Shown here: positions 28,148 to 37,869 of the stretch, one piece after another | How the letters are laid out: the number at the start of each line of letters is the position of its first letter | How positions within the stretch are numbered: position 1 is the first letter of the stretch | Assembly: GCA_016432265.1 (NCBI GenBank) | Contig: CP066681.1 | Span: forward strand, 62,001 to 126,000 | DNA length: 64,000 bases | Direction: 5' to 3' | Source: Micavibrio aeruginosavorus | GTDB lineage: Bacteria > Pseudomonadota > Alphaproteobacteria > Micavibrionales > Micavibrionaceae | Translations under genes and position numbers: made by a program | Notes under the pieces: generated by a model | Seen by the model: the letters and a program-made list of their open reading frames with translations, nothing else | Database searches by the model: none | Told to the model about the DNA's origin: nothing

Positions 28148-28681
28148 ATGAGCGACAACTTTCAGGACAAAGACGTTAACATCATCAAGGCCTCGCGTAT
28201 GCTGCAGGCCAAGGTCGGCAGCGGCGACATTGACAAGGAGCGCATCGCCAAATCGCAATCGGTTATCGAATCCAACAAGGTCGACTTCGTGCCGCTGGCC
28301 CGACAATTCCTGGAAGAACTTGACAATGCCCTGCAAGCCGTGCCTGAAGCGCCACAAGACATAAAAACCGCCATTCAGCCCGTCATAGAATCCGTCATGC
28401 AAATCAAAGGCAACGCAGCGATGTTCAATTACACGCTGGTCGGCTCTCTGGCCAGCATTGTTCTTAACTTTCTTGAAAACCTGAACACGTGGGACAAGGA
28501 CAGCCACGATATCGTCGAGGCCCACATGAAAACATTGCAATTGATCGTCAACAACGGCATGAAGGGCGATGGCGGCCAATACGGCACACAACTCGTCACC
28601 GAGCTGCGCGATGCCTGCCAACGCTACTTCAACAAAAAAAGCGGCGAGCCTGTTGCCAGCGATGTCTTTTTCGTTGAATAG
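28148..28681 (+). CDS. Unrecognised helical protein beside a response regulator
   Basis: A 177-residue soluble, apparently all-helical protein without signal or membrane segments. I do not recognise a family. The C-terminal part, from AMFNYTLVGSLASIVLNFLE through AHMKTLQLIVNNGMKG, is the most structured. It follows the receiver gene closely and is likely co-transcribed. A role as target or phosphotransfer partner of that receiver is only inference; no obvious HPt-type H-x-x-K-G motif is present. It ends 12 bases before the convergent serA stop. Confidence 0.6.
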   Translation: MSDNFQDKDVNIIKASRMLQAKVGSGDIDKERIAKSQSVIESNKVDFVPLARQFLEELDNALQAVPEAPQDIKTAIQPVIESVMQIKGNAAMFNYTLVGSLASIVLNFLENLNTWDKDSHDIVEAHMKTLQLIVNNGMKGDGGQYGTQLVTELRDACQRYFNKKSGEPVASDVFFVE

Positions 28682-28693
28682 AACAATCCTGCC

Positions 28694-30286
28694 CTAGAAT
28701 TTAAGCCGAACGACCTGCCGTATCTGCGGTAAAGCGCGTATCTTCTCAAACAGATCGTCAGGCACAGGCGCATCCAAGGACACGAGAGCCACAGCAGATC
28801 CGCCGCTCGCGACCCGGCCCAAGCGGAAATCAGCAATGTTTTGACCGGCCGCGGCCAGCAATGTACCTAAACCGCCAATCATGCCGGGCCTGTCCTCGTT
28901 GCGGATAAACAACATATTAGGGGCCAACGCCGCTTCTACGGGAACACCTTCTATATCAACAACACGCGGTTCTTTACCGGCAAAGAGCGTGCCTGTGATC
29001 GCACGGGTGCGCGCTTCAGTTGTCACCGTCAACTTCACAGCCGTATGCAATTCTGTTGCGTCCGGCGCGCGGGTTTCGGAGACCGCAATCCCCCGCGATT
29101 TGGCAACCTGCGGCGCATTCACCATATTCACGCCATCAAACAAGCAGCGCAAAATACTGGCAAGGGCAAGCGCCGTCAGCGGCCTGGTATTGATTTCGGC
29201 AGCTGCCCCTTGATATTCAACCTCAATCTTGGTGATGGCATGCTCCGTGATCTGGCCGCAGAAACTGCCCAGTTGTTCGATCAGTTTCATATAGGGGCGT
29301 AAGCGCGGCGCCTCTTCCGCCGTGATCGACGGCATGTTGACGGCGTTTGAGACCGCGCCATGCAGCAAAAAGTCTGACATCTGTTCTGCCACCTGTATCG
29401 CTACGTTGACCTGCGCTTCGGTCGTTGAGGCGCCCAAGTGCGGCGTGCAAACAACATTCGGATGGCCAAACAGGATATTCTCCGTTGCCGGTTCCTTTTC
29501 AAACACGTCGAGGGCCGCCGCCGCCACATGACCGCTATCCAGAGCTTCTTTCAAAGCCTTCTCATTGATCAGCCCGCCGCGCGCGCAGTTGATGATGCGC
29601 ACGCCTTTTTTCATTTTGGCGATCGCGGCCGCATCAATCAGGTCACGCGTCGATTCGGTGAGCGGCGTATGCAGCGTGATAAAATCGGCTTTCCTGATTA
29701 CATCATCCAGATCGGCTTTCTCAACACCGATTTCCCGTGCGCGATCCTCGGTCAAGAAGGGATCGTAAGCGACGACCTTCATTTGCAATCCAAGAGCACG
29801 ATTAGCGACAATCGAACCGATATTGCCGCAACCGACAACGCCAAGTGTCTTGCCGTAAAGCTCAACACCCATGAATTTGGATTTTTCCCACTTCCCCGCA
29901 TGGGTCGACTGGCTAGCCTGCGGGATCTGACGAGCGATTGCAAACATCATGGCAATAGCATGCTCGGCCGTCGTAATGGAGTTGCCAAAGGGCGTATTCA
30001 TGACAACAACGCCAGCCTGCGTCGCCGCCGGCACATCGATCGTATCGACACCGATCCCGGCGCGGCCGATCACTTTCAGACGCGGCAAAGAGGCAGAAAT
30101 GACATCGGATGTGATTTTTGCCGACGATCGCGCGGCGATGCCGTCATACTGGCCAGCGATTTGCGCCAGTTCTTCAGGCGAGAGACCCGGCTTAACGTCT
30201 ATTTCAATGCCATTGTTCTGGAAGATCTCAGCGGCAAGCTTATCCATCTTGTCGGCGATCAGGACTTTCGGGGCGGTCTGGCTCAT
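28694..30286 (-). CDS. serA: D-3-phosphoglycerate dehydrogenase
   Basis: A 530-residue enzyme that oxidises 3-phosphoglycerate to 3-phosphohydroxypyruvate, the first step of serine synthesis. The NAD motif is GVVGCGNIGS; NCARGGLINE and CTPHLGASTTEAQ carry catalytic residues. An intervening domain and a C-terminal ACT domain (FIRNEDRPGMIGGLGTLL) make it the long form, which is usually feedback-controlled by serine. The upstream in-frame ATG would add 30 unrelated residues. The ATG at 30286 gives the normal N-terminus (APKVLIADKM) with a GGAG upstream. It follows serC after a 49-base gap. Confidence 0.97.
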   Translation of the reverse strand: MSQTAPKVLIADKMDKLAAEIFQNNGIEIDVKPGLSPEELAQIAGQYDGIAARSSAKITSDVISASLPRLKVIGRAGIGVDTIDVPAATQAGVVVMNTPFGNSITTAEHAIAMMFAIARQIPQASQSTHAGKWEKSKFMGVELYGKTLGVVGCGNIGSIVANRALGLQMKVVAYDPFLTEDRAREIGVEKADLDDVIRKADFITLHTPLTESTRDLIDAAAIAKMKKGVRIINCARGGLINEKALKEALDSGHVAAAALDVFEKEPATENILFGHPNVVCTPHLGASTTEAQVNVAIQVAEQMSDFLLHGAVSNAVNMPSITAEEAPRLRPYMKLIEQLGSFCGQITEHAITKIEVEYQGAAAEINTRPLTALALASILRCLFDGVNMVNAPQVAKSRGIAVSETRAPDATELHTAVKLTVTTEARTRAITGTLFAGKEPRVVDIEGVPVEAALAPNMLFIRNEDRPGMIGGLGTLLAAAGQNIADFRLGRVASGGSAVALVSLDAPVPDDLFEKIRALPQIRQVVRLKF

Positions 30287-30335
30287 ATTGTTAGATTCTC
30301 CAATTCGGTTAATACACATCTCTACCGGTCGTTTA

Positions 30336-31508
30336 TCAGGCGGCTTGTTTCTGCGCCTCGGCCTTGGCGGCGGCAAATGCCCAATCCAGCCATGGCGTCA
30401 GGGCCTTTATATCCGACGTTTCAACTGTAGCCCCTGTCCATATCCGCAAACCGGCGGGGGCGTCGCGGTGACCAGCGGTATCGTATGCAATTCCGTCTTT
30501 CTCAAGCAACTTGGTCATGGCTTTGACGAAAGCGGCCCGCCCGTCATCGTCAAGCGATTCGACATAGGGGTCAGTTATCTTAAGACAGGGCGATGTACGA
30601 GAACAAATTGCAGGATCAACGGGGAGGAATTCAACCCACGGCGTCACCCGCACCCATTCGGCCAAAGCCCCAAAATTGTCTTCGCTGCGCGCTCGCGTCG
30701 CCTTAAGGCCCCCTATCGACTCAACCCAGCTTAACGCATCCAGACAATCTTCGACCGCGAGCATCGAAGGCGTATTGAGCGTTTCACCTTCGAACAAACC
30801 ATTGAGCAGCTTGCCGCCGCTGGTCATGCGGAAAATCTTGGGCAAAGGCCTGCCGGGCTTGTAGGTTTCCAGGCGCGCCACCGCGCGCGGTGAAAGTACC
30901 AGCATGCCGTGCGCCGCCTCACCGCCCAATACCTTCTGCCACGACCATGTCGTCACATCGAGCAGCGGCCACGGCATATCGTAGGCAAACACCGCCGAAG
31001 TCGCATCGCAGAACGTCAACCCCTGACGGTCGGGTTTGATCCAGTCGGCATGGGGAACGCATACGCCGGATGTGGTGCCGTTCCATGTGAAAACCACATC
31101 GCGGTCGGTGTCAATCTGCGCAAGATCGGGTAGTTCGCCGAAGGCCGCCTTGAAGGTACGAACGTCATCAAGTTTCAGTTGGGTGGTAATATCTTTCAGC
31201 CACTCCGCACCAAAAACCTCCCATGCCACGGCATCGACGCCACGCTGGCCCAACATCGACCACATCGCCATTTCAATCGCCCCCGTATCTGAAGCCGGAA
31301 CGATGGCGATTTTGTAATCCGCAGGAATGCCCAGCAAGGCGCGGTGCTTTTCAATCACAAGCTTTAGTTTTTCCTTGCCCGGCGCCGCCCGGTGCGAACG
31401 CCCGAGGAACGCCCCTGAGAGGTTATCCAGCGACCAGCCGGGCCGTTTGGCGCACGGGCCGGAGGAAAAACAGGGATTCACAGGACGGTTTGCGGGTTTA
31501 GCGGTCAT
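30336..31508 (-). CDS. serC: Phosphoserine aminotransferase
   Basis: A 390-residue PLP enzyme that converts 3-phosphohydroxypyruvate and glutamate to phosphoserine and 2-oxoglutarate. The PLP lysine lies in WSWQKVLGGEAAHG. The protein is the alphaproteobacterial SerC type, starting RPVNPCFSSGPCAKRPGW. A start at 31574 would add foreign residues. Two adjacent ATG codons (31511, 31508) follow AGGTGAG; 31508 has the better spacing. It is upstream of serA in the same direction and divergent from serB. Confidence 0.95.
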   Translation of the reverse strand: MTAKPANRPVNPCFSSGPCAKRPGWSLDNLSGAFLGRSHRAAPGKEKLKLVIEKHRALLGIPADYKIAIVPASDTGAIEMAMWSMLGQRGVDAVAWEVFGAEWLKDITTQLKLDDVRTFKAAFGELPDLAQIDTDRDVVFTWNGTTSGVCVPHADWIKPDRQGLTFCDATSAVFAYDMPWPLLDVTTWSWQKVLGGEAAHGMLVLSPRAVARLETYKPGRPLPKIFRMTSGGKLLNGLFEGETLNTPSMLAVEDCLDALSWVESIGGLKATRARSEDNFGALAEWVRVTPWVEFLPVDPAICSRTSPCLKITDPYVESLDDDGRAAFVKAMTKLLEKDGIAYDTAGHRDAPAGLRIWTGATVETSDIKALTPWLDWAFAAAKAEAQKQAA

Positions 31509-31633
31509 CATCTCACCTTTTCTGCCCAAGCCTCTGGTTGGCGGGCGGGTCGATATTGCAAAGCACAATGCCATTCCACGATTAGAATTTTTCTGTCAAA
31601 CTGTCCAGAGCCTTCAATTCAAGGATTCATCCG

Positions 31634-32536
31634 ATGAGTTACTATTTGACCCTGATCGCATCTGACAAGCAGCTAACCCCCGGTCACCTCGCCCGCATCC
31701 AGACTTATCTGGAAACGCAGGGAGTCGCGCTGGCGGGGGCTCCGCACTGGCTTTCACCCCATCATGCCGCCGACCTGCCTGTTGCCACACGGCCACATTT
31801 CAGCCAAATGCAAGCCATGCGCAGGGGGCTGGACGAAGATCGCGTCGATATTCTGGTAAGTAGCAGGGAAAGCCGCCGCAAAACCCTGTTTTTTGCCGAT
31901 ATGGATTCAACCGTCATCACAACGGAAACTCTGGATGAACTGGCAGTGTTTGCCGGTGTCGGGGAACAGGTGGCGGAGATTACCCGCGGCACCATGAACG
32001 GCACCATCGACTTTCACGAGGCAATCCGCCGCCGCGTTCAAATGTTAAAAGGTTTGCCGGAAAAAGTCCTGAAACAGGTTCTGGAACAAACAACTATCTC
32101 CCCCGGGGTTGAGATTTCCCTAAAAGTCATGAGGAAACACGGAGTTCATTCCAGCCTGGTTTCAAGCGGCTTCACCTATTACACCGCCGCCATTGCCGCT
32201 CACTGCAGCTTCGACGATCACTTCGGCAATATGCTGGAAATCGAACACGGCCGCCTGACCGGGCGGGTGCTGGAGCCAATTCTGGACAAAACCTCCAAGC
32301 TGGAGATTATCAAAACCAAGACCGCCGAATTCGGCTGCGATCTGGTGCAAACGCTGGCAACGGGCGATGGCTCCAACGATATCCCCATGATGCAGGCTGC
32401 CGGACTGGGCATAGCTTACCATCCGCGACCGATCGTGGCCGAAGGCATTGATAACCAGATCGTCCATGCTGACTTTACAGCGATCTTGTATGCGCAGGGC
32501 TATACCGAGGCCGATATTCATGCCGTGATGAACTGA
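31634..32536 (+). CDS. serB: Phosphoserine phosphatase
   Basis: A 300-residue HAD phosphatase that releases serine from phosphoserine. The N-terminal about 80 residues form an ACT-like domain. The catalytic motif DMDST is at residues 89-93, the second motif is SSGFTYYTAAIA, and GDGSNDIPMMQAA is the metal-binding motif. AAGGAT precedes the ATG. It is transcribed divergently from serC and serA, so the whole phosphoserine pathway lies in one 4 kb locus. Confidence 0.96.
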   Translation: MSYYLTLIASDKQLTPGHLARIQTYLETQGVALAGAPHWLSPHHAADLPVATRPHFSQMQAMRRGLDEDRVDILVSSRESRRKTLFFADMDSTVITTETLDELAVFAGVGEQVAEITRGTMNGTIDFHEAIRRRVQMLKGLPEKVLKQVLEQTTISPGVEISLKVMRKHGVHSSLVSSGFTYYTAAIAAHCSFDDHFGNMLEIEHGRLTGRVLEPILDKTSKLEIIKTKTAEFGCDLVQTLATGDGSNDIPMMQAAGLGIAYHPRPIVAEGIDNQIVHADFTAILYAQGYTEADIHAVMN

Positions 32537-32623
32537 AGCCTATAGCTGCAAATTACCCTTCTGGTTTGACCGCAAGTACCTTATCATAAAATAGATCCGT
32601 AAACCGTCTTTCCATAAAATAAT

Positions 32624-33508
32624 ATGACTGATAACCGCCGTTTCCTGATTTCCGACGATGAGCTTGAAGAACTGATCTTCAAATACTGCCGCGATGTCAC
32701 TCAACACGCCCGTGAAGGACGATTCGACCCGATCACGGGACGGGACGACGAGATTGAGCAAATGATTCTGATCCTGATGCAAAAGGGCCGCAAGAATGTG
32801 GGTCTGCTGGCTCCCGCCGGGGTCGGTAAAACCGCCGTCGTCGCCGGTCTGTCGCAGCAGATTATCGCTGGCAACGTGCCGGATATTTTGAAAAACACAC
32901 GTGTCCTGGATATCGATCTGGCCAGCATGTCCGCTGGCACTTCGGGCCCTGCGGAATTTCAGGGACGCTTCATCCCTCTGTGCAAGGGGCTGGCCGAACG
33001 CTATCGCTTTGCCGGCGAATACCCGCGTTACATCATGTTCATTGACGAAATGCACACGATTATGCCGACCGTCTCGGGCAGCGCCTATCGCGGCCTTTCA
33101 GAGGTGCTAAAACCTTACCTCACTGTGGGCGACCTCTATGTGATCGGCGCGACCACACTGGATGAATTCCGAATGTTCGTGGCGGTCGACCCGGCGATGG
33201 ATCGCCGCTTCCAGAAAGTGTTTCTGAAGGTGCCAAACGCCAAGGAAACAATACAAATCCTGATGAACCTCAAGGGTGGATACGAGAAGCACCATGGCAT
33301 CACCGTGAATCAGGCGGCCGTCGAGCGGATCATCGAACTGACTGAAACTCACATGAGAAAACGCAACCAGCCGGATAAATCGATTATCGTCATGGACGGC
33401 GCAATGGCCTACCACGTCATGACCAAAGGCACAGGCGGAGAACTCAGCATGGATGCCATCAATTTCATGGTCAGCAAGGAAGTCGGATTGCACAAGGATG
33501 CGCTCTAG
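32624..33508 (+). CDS. Stand-alone Clp-type AAA+ ATPase
   Basis: A 294-residue protein equal to the first AAA module of ClpA/ClpB and little else. RFDPITGRDDEIEQM (33-47) is the usual entry to ClpB D1. Walker A is APAGVGKT (63-70), Walker B IMFIDEMH (137-144), sensor 1 GATT (175-178) and the arginine finger DRRFQ (193-197). It lacks the Clp N-domain, the second AAA module and any tripeptide loop for ClpP docking that I can see. An unfoldase or remodeling role in a dedicated complex is likely. Its stop shares CTAG with the convergent HAD gene. No ribosome-binding site is clear. Confidence 0.85.
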   Translation: MTDNRRFLISDDELEELIFKYCRDVTQHAREGRFDPITGRDDEIEQMILILMQKGRKNVGLLAPAGVGKTAVVAGLSQQIIAGNVPDILKNTRVLDIDLASMSAGTSGPAEFQGRFIPLCKGLAERYRFAGEYPRYIMFIDEMHTIMPTVSGSAYRGLSEVLKPYLTVGDLYVIGATTLDEFRMFVAVDPAMDRRFQKVFLKVPNAKETIQILMNLKGGYEKHHGITVNQAAVERIIELTETHMRKRNQPDKSIIVMDGAMAYHVMTKGTGGELSMDAINFMVSKEVGLHKDAL

Positions 33509-34209
33509 GAGAGGCCCTCCTTGAGTGCACGCACCATTTTGACAAAAGCCAGAGCATCGTCGCAAACGATATCGACGTAGCCTGGCAAATCCCGGGGCGG
33601 CAATTCCCCCTGAGTGACCAGAACCGTCGTCATGCCCATCTCATGAGGAACCTTCAAGTTGTGCAGGGTGTCTTCGACCATCATAACTTGACACCCGTTC
33701 AGGCCCAAGCTCTTCAAACCCTGCTCGAAAGGCCTACGGCTTTCCGACTTTCGGTGAAAGTCGAAGGTCTCAAGCGCGTGAATGCGGTGCGCCGGGAACC
33801 AGCGGTCAAGGCCGATATGATTGAGCACGCGGCACGCCCAATCATACGAGCCGTGGGTGATAATGGCATGATCAAGCGTCAGGTGTTCAAGGTGATCGGC
33901 CAACTCCGCTGTCCCCGACAGCAGGGTTTCATCGGCAACTTCATGGATACGATGATGAAGCGCCGCGCGGTCAAAGCCGAAGCGTTCGATAAAGATACGC
34001 CCGCTATAGCCATAGTCACGCATCGATTTCTCAGCCAACGCCACAAGCTCGGCGTGCGGTAGATCCACCCCCCATTCACGCGCGACATCAGCCAGCCGCG
34101 CATTAAAATGGTTGGAAAAATTTGGGGTCAAGGGGTAGAGCGTATTATCGAGATCCCAAAGAATCCCCCTGGCATCAGCTATCTTCTCACCGTTATCGAC
34201 GACTTTCAT
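33505..34209 (-). CDS. HAD-family hydrolase (pyrimidine 5'-nucleotidase-like)
   Basis: A 234-residue haloacid dehalogenase phosphatase. The nucleophile motif is WDLDNTLY (D19, D21), and MMVEDTLHNL holds the late metal-binding aspartate. The sequence resembles the pyrimidine 5'-nucleotidase (SDT1/PpnN-type) group common in alphaproteobacteria, which dephosphorylates nucleotides. It overlaps the RsmC-like gene by ATGA and therefore shares its operon. The substrate cannot be read from the sequence. Confidence 0.8.
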   Translation of the reverse strand: MKVVDNGEKIADARGILWDLDNTLYPLTPNFSNHFNARLADVAREWGVDLPHAELVALAEKSMRDYGYSGRIFIERFGFDRAALHHRIHEVADETLLSGTAELADHLEHLTLDHAIITHGSYDWACRVLNHIGLDRWFPAHRIHALETFDFHRKSESRRPFEQGLKSLGLNGCQVMMVEDTLHNLKVPHEMGMTTVLVTQGELPPRDLPGYVDIVCDDALAFVKMVRALKEGLS

Positions 34210-35222
34210 CTTATCGCCTCGATCACCTTATAGCCTTGCGCCACGGTCGTTACCGCCACGGTCGAGAATGATTCCCCCAAAACATCCTCATAAGGCAGGT
34301 GGTTATTGGCAACCATCAGCAACCGGCCCTCTCGCCGCAGGCAAGACGATGCCGTGCGAATGAAGGCGCGGCCTAATTCCTTATGCGTCAGGCTGCCTTC
34401 ATGAAAAGGAGGATTCATAACAATAAAATCAAGCATGGGAAGAGCAGGCGGCATCGTTGTCAGGTCATGCCAGAAACAGTTGATCCGATCCCCGGCAAAC
34501 GCCGTGTTGCGACGACAGGCCTCGACGGCGCGTGCATCAACATCAAGCGCGTACAGGAAGGAAACTCCCGGGCAGTGATTAAGAATATGCGCCGACAAAA
34601 ATCCGTAGCCGCAGCCGAAATCGGCACCGCACCCTCCAAGATCGGCCGTGATATGCGCCGCCAGCAAAGCCGAGCCCACATCAATGCGATCCCAACTGAA
34701 CAGACCCGGCCGCGACACGAACTGTTCCTGCAAAACAGGCTGCCACCCCCCGGAAGATATCCAGTTCTGCAAAACATCTTCATGAAGACCGCCCTCGCAA
34801 CGCACTTCCACAACCCTGCTTTTGTAACGAGAATCGCTGACGGTCGAAAATCCCAGCGCGCGCAGATCGTCTTCAATCCGCCGTCCGCCGGCATCGTTCG
34901 CCCCCGCGGCCAGCAAAACCCCGCCAGAACGCAGGCAACGCGCAGCCACCGCCAGATCACGGCGCGATGCGTCGTGCTGTTTGGATATCAAGACCAGGAC
35001 ACGATCATAACGGCCGGCTCCAAGACCGTCGTCCTGAAGAAGGATTGCCCTATCCGGCCAACGAATCGCTTCAGTCTTGAAATATTGCAAGACATGCCAT
35101 GAAGTCGATTGGACATCCACGCCTGGCCCATAGATGCCGTTTATGAACAGCACGTCGCCATCAACGGCAGGGCAAGAAGACAAGGCATGCAGCAGGGCGG
35201 ATAGAGGATCGGCATCAGACAT
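34206..35222 (-). CDS. rsmC: RsmC-like methyltransferase
   Basis: A 338-residue SAM-dependent methyltransferase with the two-domain plan of RsmC, the 16S rRNA m2G1207 enzyme. The N-terminal domain (1-160) has an inactive methyltransferase-like fold. The C-terminal catalytic domain has GADFGCGYGFLSA for SAM and MNPPFHEG, the target-amino-group motif. The stop overlaps the next gene by ATGA. The family is clear; the exact rRNA position modified is inferred. Confidence 0.85.
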   Translation of the reverse strand: MSDADPLSALLHALSSCPAVDGDVLFINGIYGPGVDVQSTSWHVLQYFKTEAIRWPDRAILLQDDGLGAGRYDRVLVLISKQHDASRRDLAVAARCLRSGGVLLAAGANDAGGRRIEDDLRALGFSTVSDSRYKSRVVEVRCEGGLHEDVLQNWISSGGWQPVLQEQFVSRPGLFSWDRIDVGSALLAAHITADLGGCGADFGCGYGFLSAHILNHCPGVSFLYALDVDARAVEACRRNTAFAGDRINCFWHDLTTMPPALPMLDFIVMNPPFHEGSLTHKELGRAFIRTASSCLRREGRLLMVANNHLPYEDVLGESFSTVAVTTVAQGYKVIEAIR

Positions 35223-35257
35223 GACGACAGACTAGCATTTCCTGATAGAAAAAGAAA

Positions 35258-35294
35258 TCGCGGGGCCGGGTGGATTGGGTGGGTGGCCCCGCGA
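35258..35294 (-). terminator. Terminator after the smaller RTX protein
   Basis: TCGCGGGGCC (35258-35267) pairs with GGCCCCGCGA (35285-35294). Read on the minus strand, a T-rich run follows. It is about 80 bases past the RTX stop. Confidence 0.75.
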
Positions 35295-35372
35295 CTCTCA
35301 ATACCGTTTCCTGAAAGCGGAAAAACGGCAACTCATACGGCCTGCACTACAGTCATCCCCTCCTATAATTTT

Positions 35373-37457
35373 CTAGGCCAGCGCACTCACATCCGCCACG
35401 AGGTTACCCCCGGCCACTAGGTCAGCCACGCTGGCACCCCCGACACCACCTACGATCAAGGCGGCCGACACGAAAGCGCTGTTAACGTCACCTGTTGCAT
35501 TGATCTCAAGCAATGTGTCACCACCGCTTGCGGTCAGGCGGACAAAATCTTCGAGGGCGTCCGTCAAAGGATCGTAGCCCTGCAGGACGTCGTATATGTT
35601 GATAACGTCGTCCTCGAAACCGATTGAAAAATCGTGAATGGTGTCCCAGAAGCTATCTAGCACGTCGATCAGGAAAGTATCCTCGCCCTCTTCGCCGTAC
35701 AGATGATCGGCCCCGGTGCCGCCGGCGATAATATCGCTCCCCACGCCGCCGTAGATCGTGTCGTTCCCCGCGCCGCCGACGATATAATCGTCGTCGTCAA
35801 TTGTCGGAATCGCCACGGTACGGTCGTCGACGGTGATATCCATTGTCACATCGTTGTAATCGGCGTCGCCAAGATTAGCCAAGTCCTCGAATCCGACCCG
35901 CAATGTCGTCGGGTCATCCGGATCGAGAATGCCGGAAACGACATGCTGAGCGTTATCGGGGTTGATCCCGTTATCGCCGTTGCGCGGGGTGGCATGATAA
36001 ATCGGCCCGTTGAGAATTCTTTCAGTGACGCCGTCAGTCCATACAAGCCTGATATCGGCGGCGTTATCGTCAATTGTTGCAATTCGTTCATCTGCCAGCC
36101 CGTTATGGTAGATAAAATTCAGTGTGCCGGTGGCAAAGTTCACGCCCGCATAGCCAGCATTGGTATTAAAGCCGTTTGAAACAATAAAGAGGCCGAAATC
36201 ACTGCCGGTCTGACCGTCCAGATCCAGCGTGTATGCAGTTCCTACCGCCACGGCCTTGGCGTTGGCAAACGCCATATGCACATCAATGATCTCGCCCGCG
36301 GCATTGACACGATAAAAGCCGAGAGAATTTTTATATCCGGCATCCGTCCCGACAAACGTCATGCGAACGGTGGTTTCAAAACTGATGCTAAGATCGTCCG
36401 GCTGGATGCCCAGATTTGGCTCATCCGCCGGAGGCAAGGCCTGCCCCTCGCTCAGTTGCGGAAAAATCAAGGCAGCGTAAAACGTGTGCTGCAACTGCGT
36501 ATATTGCAGAACACCATCCACAGTGCCGTTGGGGCCGCCACGCAATACATCATCGCCGTCACCGCCATCAAGCCAGTCATTGCCGCTGCCGCCCTCAAGA
36601 AGGTCGCTGCCGGCGGAACTCCAGATGATATCATTACCCGTGCCCCCATAAGCGGTGATGTTGCCAAAACTATAATTGAGGCTGGTCAAATTGATGATGT
36701 CGTCCCCAGCGCCCGCATCGATCACTTCTATGCCGTTGACACGCGCGCCCGAGGCCGAAACATGTGCAGGGCTGACCGGATCGTCGGCAATCAAAGCATC
36801 GTTGCCATCGGTCATGACAATTGTATCCTGCCCGGCATCGCCCCGCAGAAAATCATAACTCTGGTTATACCCCTCAAGCGCGAACAACTCGCCGGTTCCG
36901 GCGTTGACAGTGAAGTATCCGGCGGCCCAAACCGAATCCGCGACATATTGCAGTGTATCGTTGTCATTGCCGCCGCTGACGATATCAGCGCCGAAGCCAC
37001 CCGATACCCAGTCATCGCCGTTCATACCGTTGACGCGATCGTTCCCGGTGCCGCCATCGGCAATGTCAGCGCCATCGCGGGCGTTGATGGTGTCATCACC
37101 CGCATTCGACCAGATGATATCGTTAGAAGCCCCGCCATCTATTGTCATGTTACCGTAGACAACGGTGTCGCTCGCAGTGACGATCAGGTCGCCGCCATCG
37201 CCAGCCAGCAATGTTTCAACGCTGGTTAAGGTGGCCTGCCCCGAAGAGTTGGTGGCAAAGAGCGCATCGCCCACATTGGTCATCAGCAAGACATCGGTGC
37301 CGCCCAAACCGTCATAGGTACTGTTTGTCAGATTATAGATGTCGTTGACGTTGACTGTCTGCCCGGTATACGGGTTGGTCAAGGTCGTGGTAATGGTTGT
37401 CATAGTTCCCGAAAAATTCAGGAAATCATTGCCGCCTGTGCCGTTGATATCAGCCAT
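35373..37457 (-). CDS. RTX calcium-binding protein, type I secreted
   Basis: A 694-residue extracellular protein. Residues 1-330 contain several RTX-type blocks (GGTGNDRVNGMNGDDWVSGG, GGSGNDWLDGGDGDDVLRGG). A DUF4114-like domain follows near 340-545 with GFEDLANLGDADYND, matching the giant adhesin. More nonapeptides lie at 555-600 (GGAGNDTIYGGVGSD). The C-terminal about 110 residues (YDPLTDALEDFV and after) resemble the adhesin's end and should be the type I signal. No signal peptide. GGGGGAAATATAATTC precedes the ATG. It is far from the exporter genes but presumably uses the same one. It has no enzyme domain that I can recognise. Confidence 0.9.
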   Translation of the reverse strand: MADINGTGGNDFLNFSGTMTTITTTLTNPYTGQTVNVNDIYNLTNSTYDGLGGTDVLLMTNVGDALFATNSSGQATLTSVETLLAGDGGDLIVTASDTVVYGNMTIDGGASNDIIWSNAGDDTINARDGADIADGGTGNDRVNGMNGDDWVSGGFGADIVSGGNDNDTLQYVADSVWAAGYFTVNAGTGELFALEGYNQSYDFLRGDAGQDTIVMTDGNDALIADDPVSPAHVSASGARVNGIEVIDAGAGDDIINLTSLNYSFGNITAYGGTGNDIIWSSAGSDLLEGGSGNDWLDGGDGDDVLRGGPNGTVDGVLQYTQLQHTFYAALIFPQLSEGQALPPADEPNLGIQPDDLSISFETTVRMTFVGTDAGYKNSLGFYRVNAAGEIIDVHMAFANAKAVAVGTAYTLDLDGQTGSDFGLFIVSNGFNTNAGYAGVNFATGTLNFIYHNGLADERIATIDDNAADIRLVWTDGVTERILNGPIYHATPRNGDNGINPDNAQHVVSGILDPDDPTTLRVGFEDLANLGDADYNDVTMDITVDDRTVAIPTIDDDDYIVGGAGNDTIYGGVGSDIIAGGTGADHLYGEEGEDTFLIDVLDSFWDTIHDFSIGFEDDVINIYDVLQGYDPLTDALEDFVRLTASGGDTLLEINATGDVNSAFVSAALIVGGVGGASVADLVAGGNLVADVSALA

Positions 37458-37860
37458 GAATTATATTTCCCCCACGCAGTGCTGCCTCCCATTGATTCGC
37501 TCTCCACGAGCAGGGGGCAAAGTCCTTGATTCACTCATCACTTGGATGTCCCATAAATTAGAATGACATAATCAAATTAAAGATTTATGTATATTTGAGG
37601 TAATCTTAACGATTGAACGCAACCTTTCCTCTATAGAGGCCATAGAGTTCTTTATAAATTACCGTTTAAAACCAGTGTATTAACATATGATTCCCTAAAA
37701 ATGCCGGGAGGGCGGGATTAACAGAGAATCGTAGTTGCCCAGCACCACGACCATAAAAGCCGTACAAACCTGACATTTCTATTATCGTTGCCGGACATCC
37801 TGAGGGGGGAACGGGGTGTAAATGCTGGCAAAATCAAGGCAGATCCGCCGACGAAAACCA
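37458..37860. other. AT-rich region before the RTX gene
   Basis: About 400 bases of AT-rich sequence upstream of the minus-strand RTX gene. It presumably holds that gene's promoter, but no pair of boxes stands out. The right part merges into the RND remnant. Confidence 0.4.
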
Positions 37861-37869
37861 CAGCGGCAG

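Noticed and set aside
29438-30430. 330-codon plus-strand frame opposite serA
   Set aside because: The minus strand encodes a full SerA, and the antisense frame has no family match.
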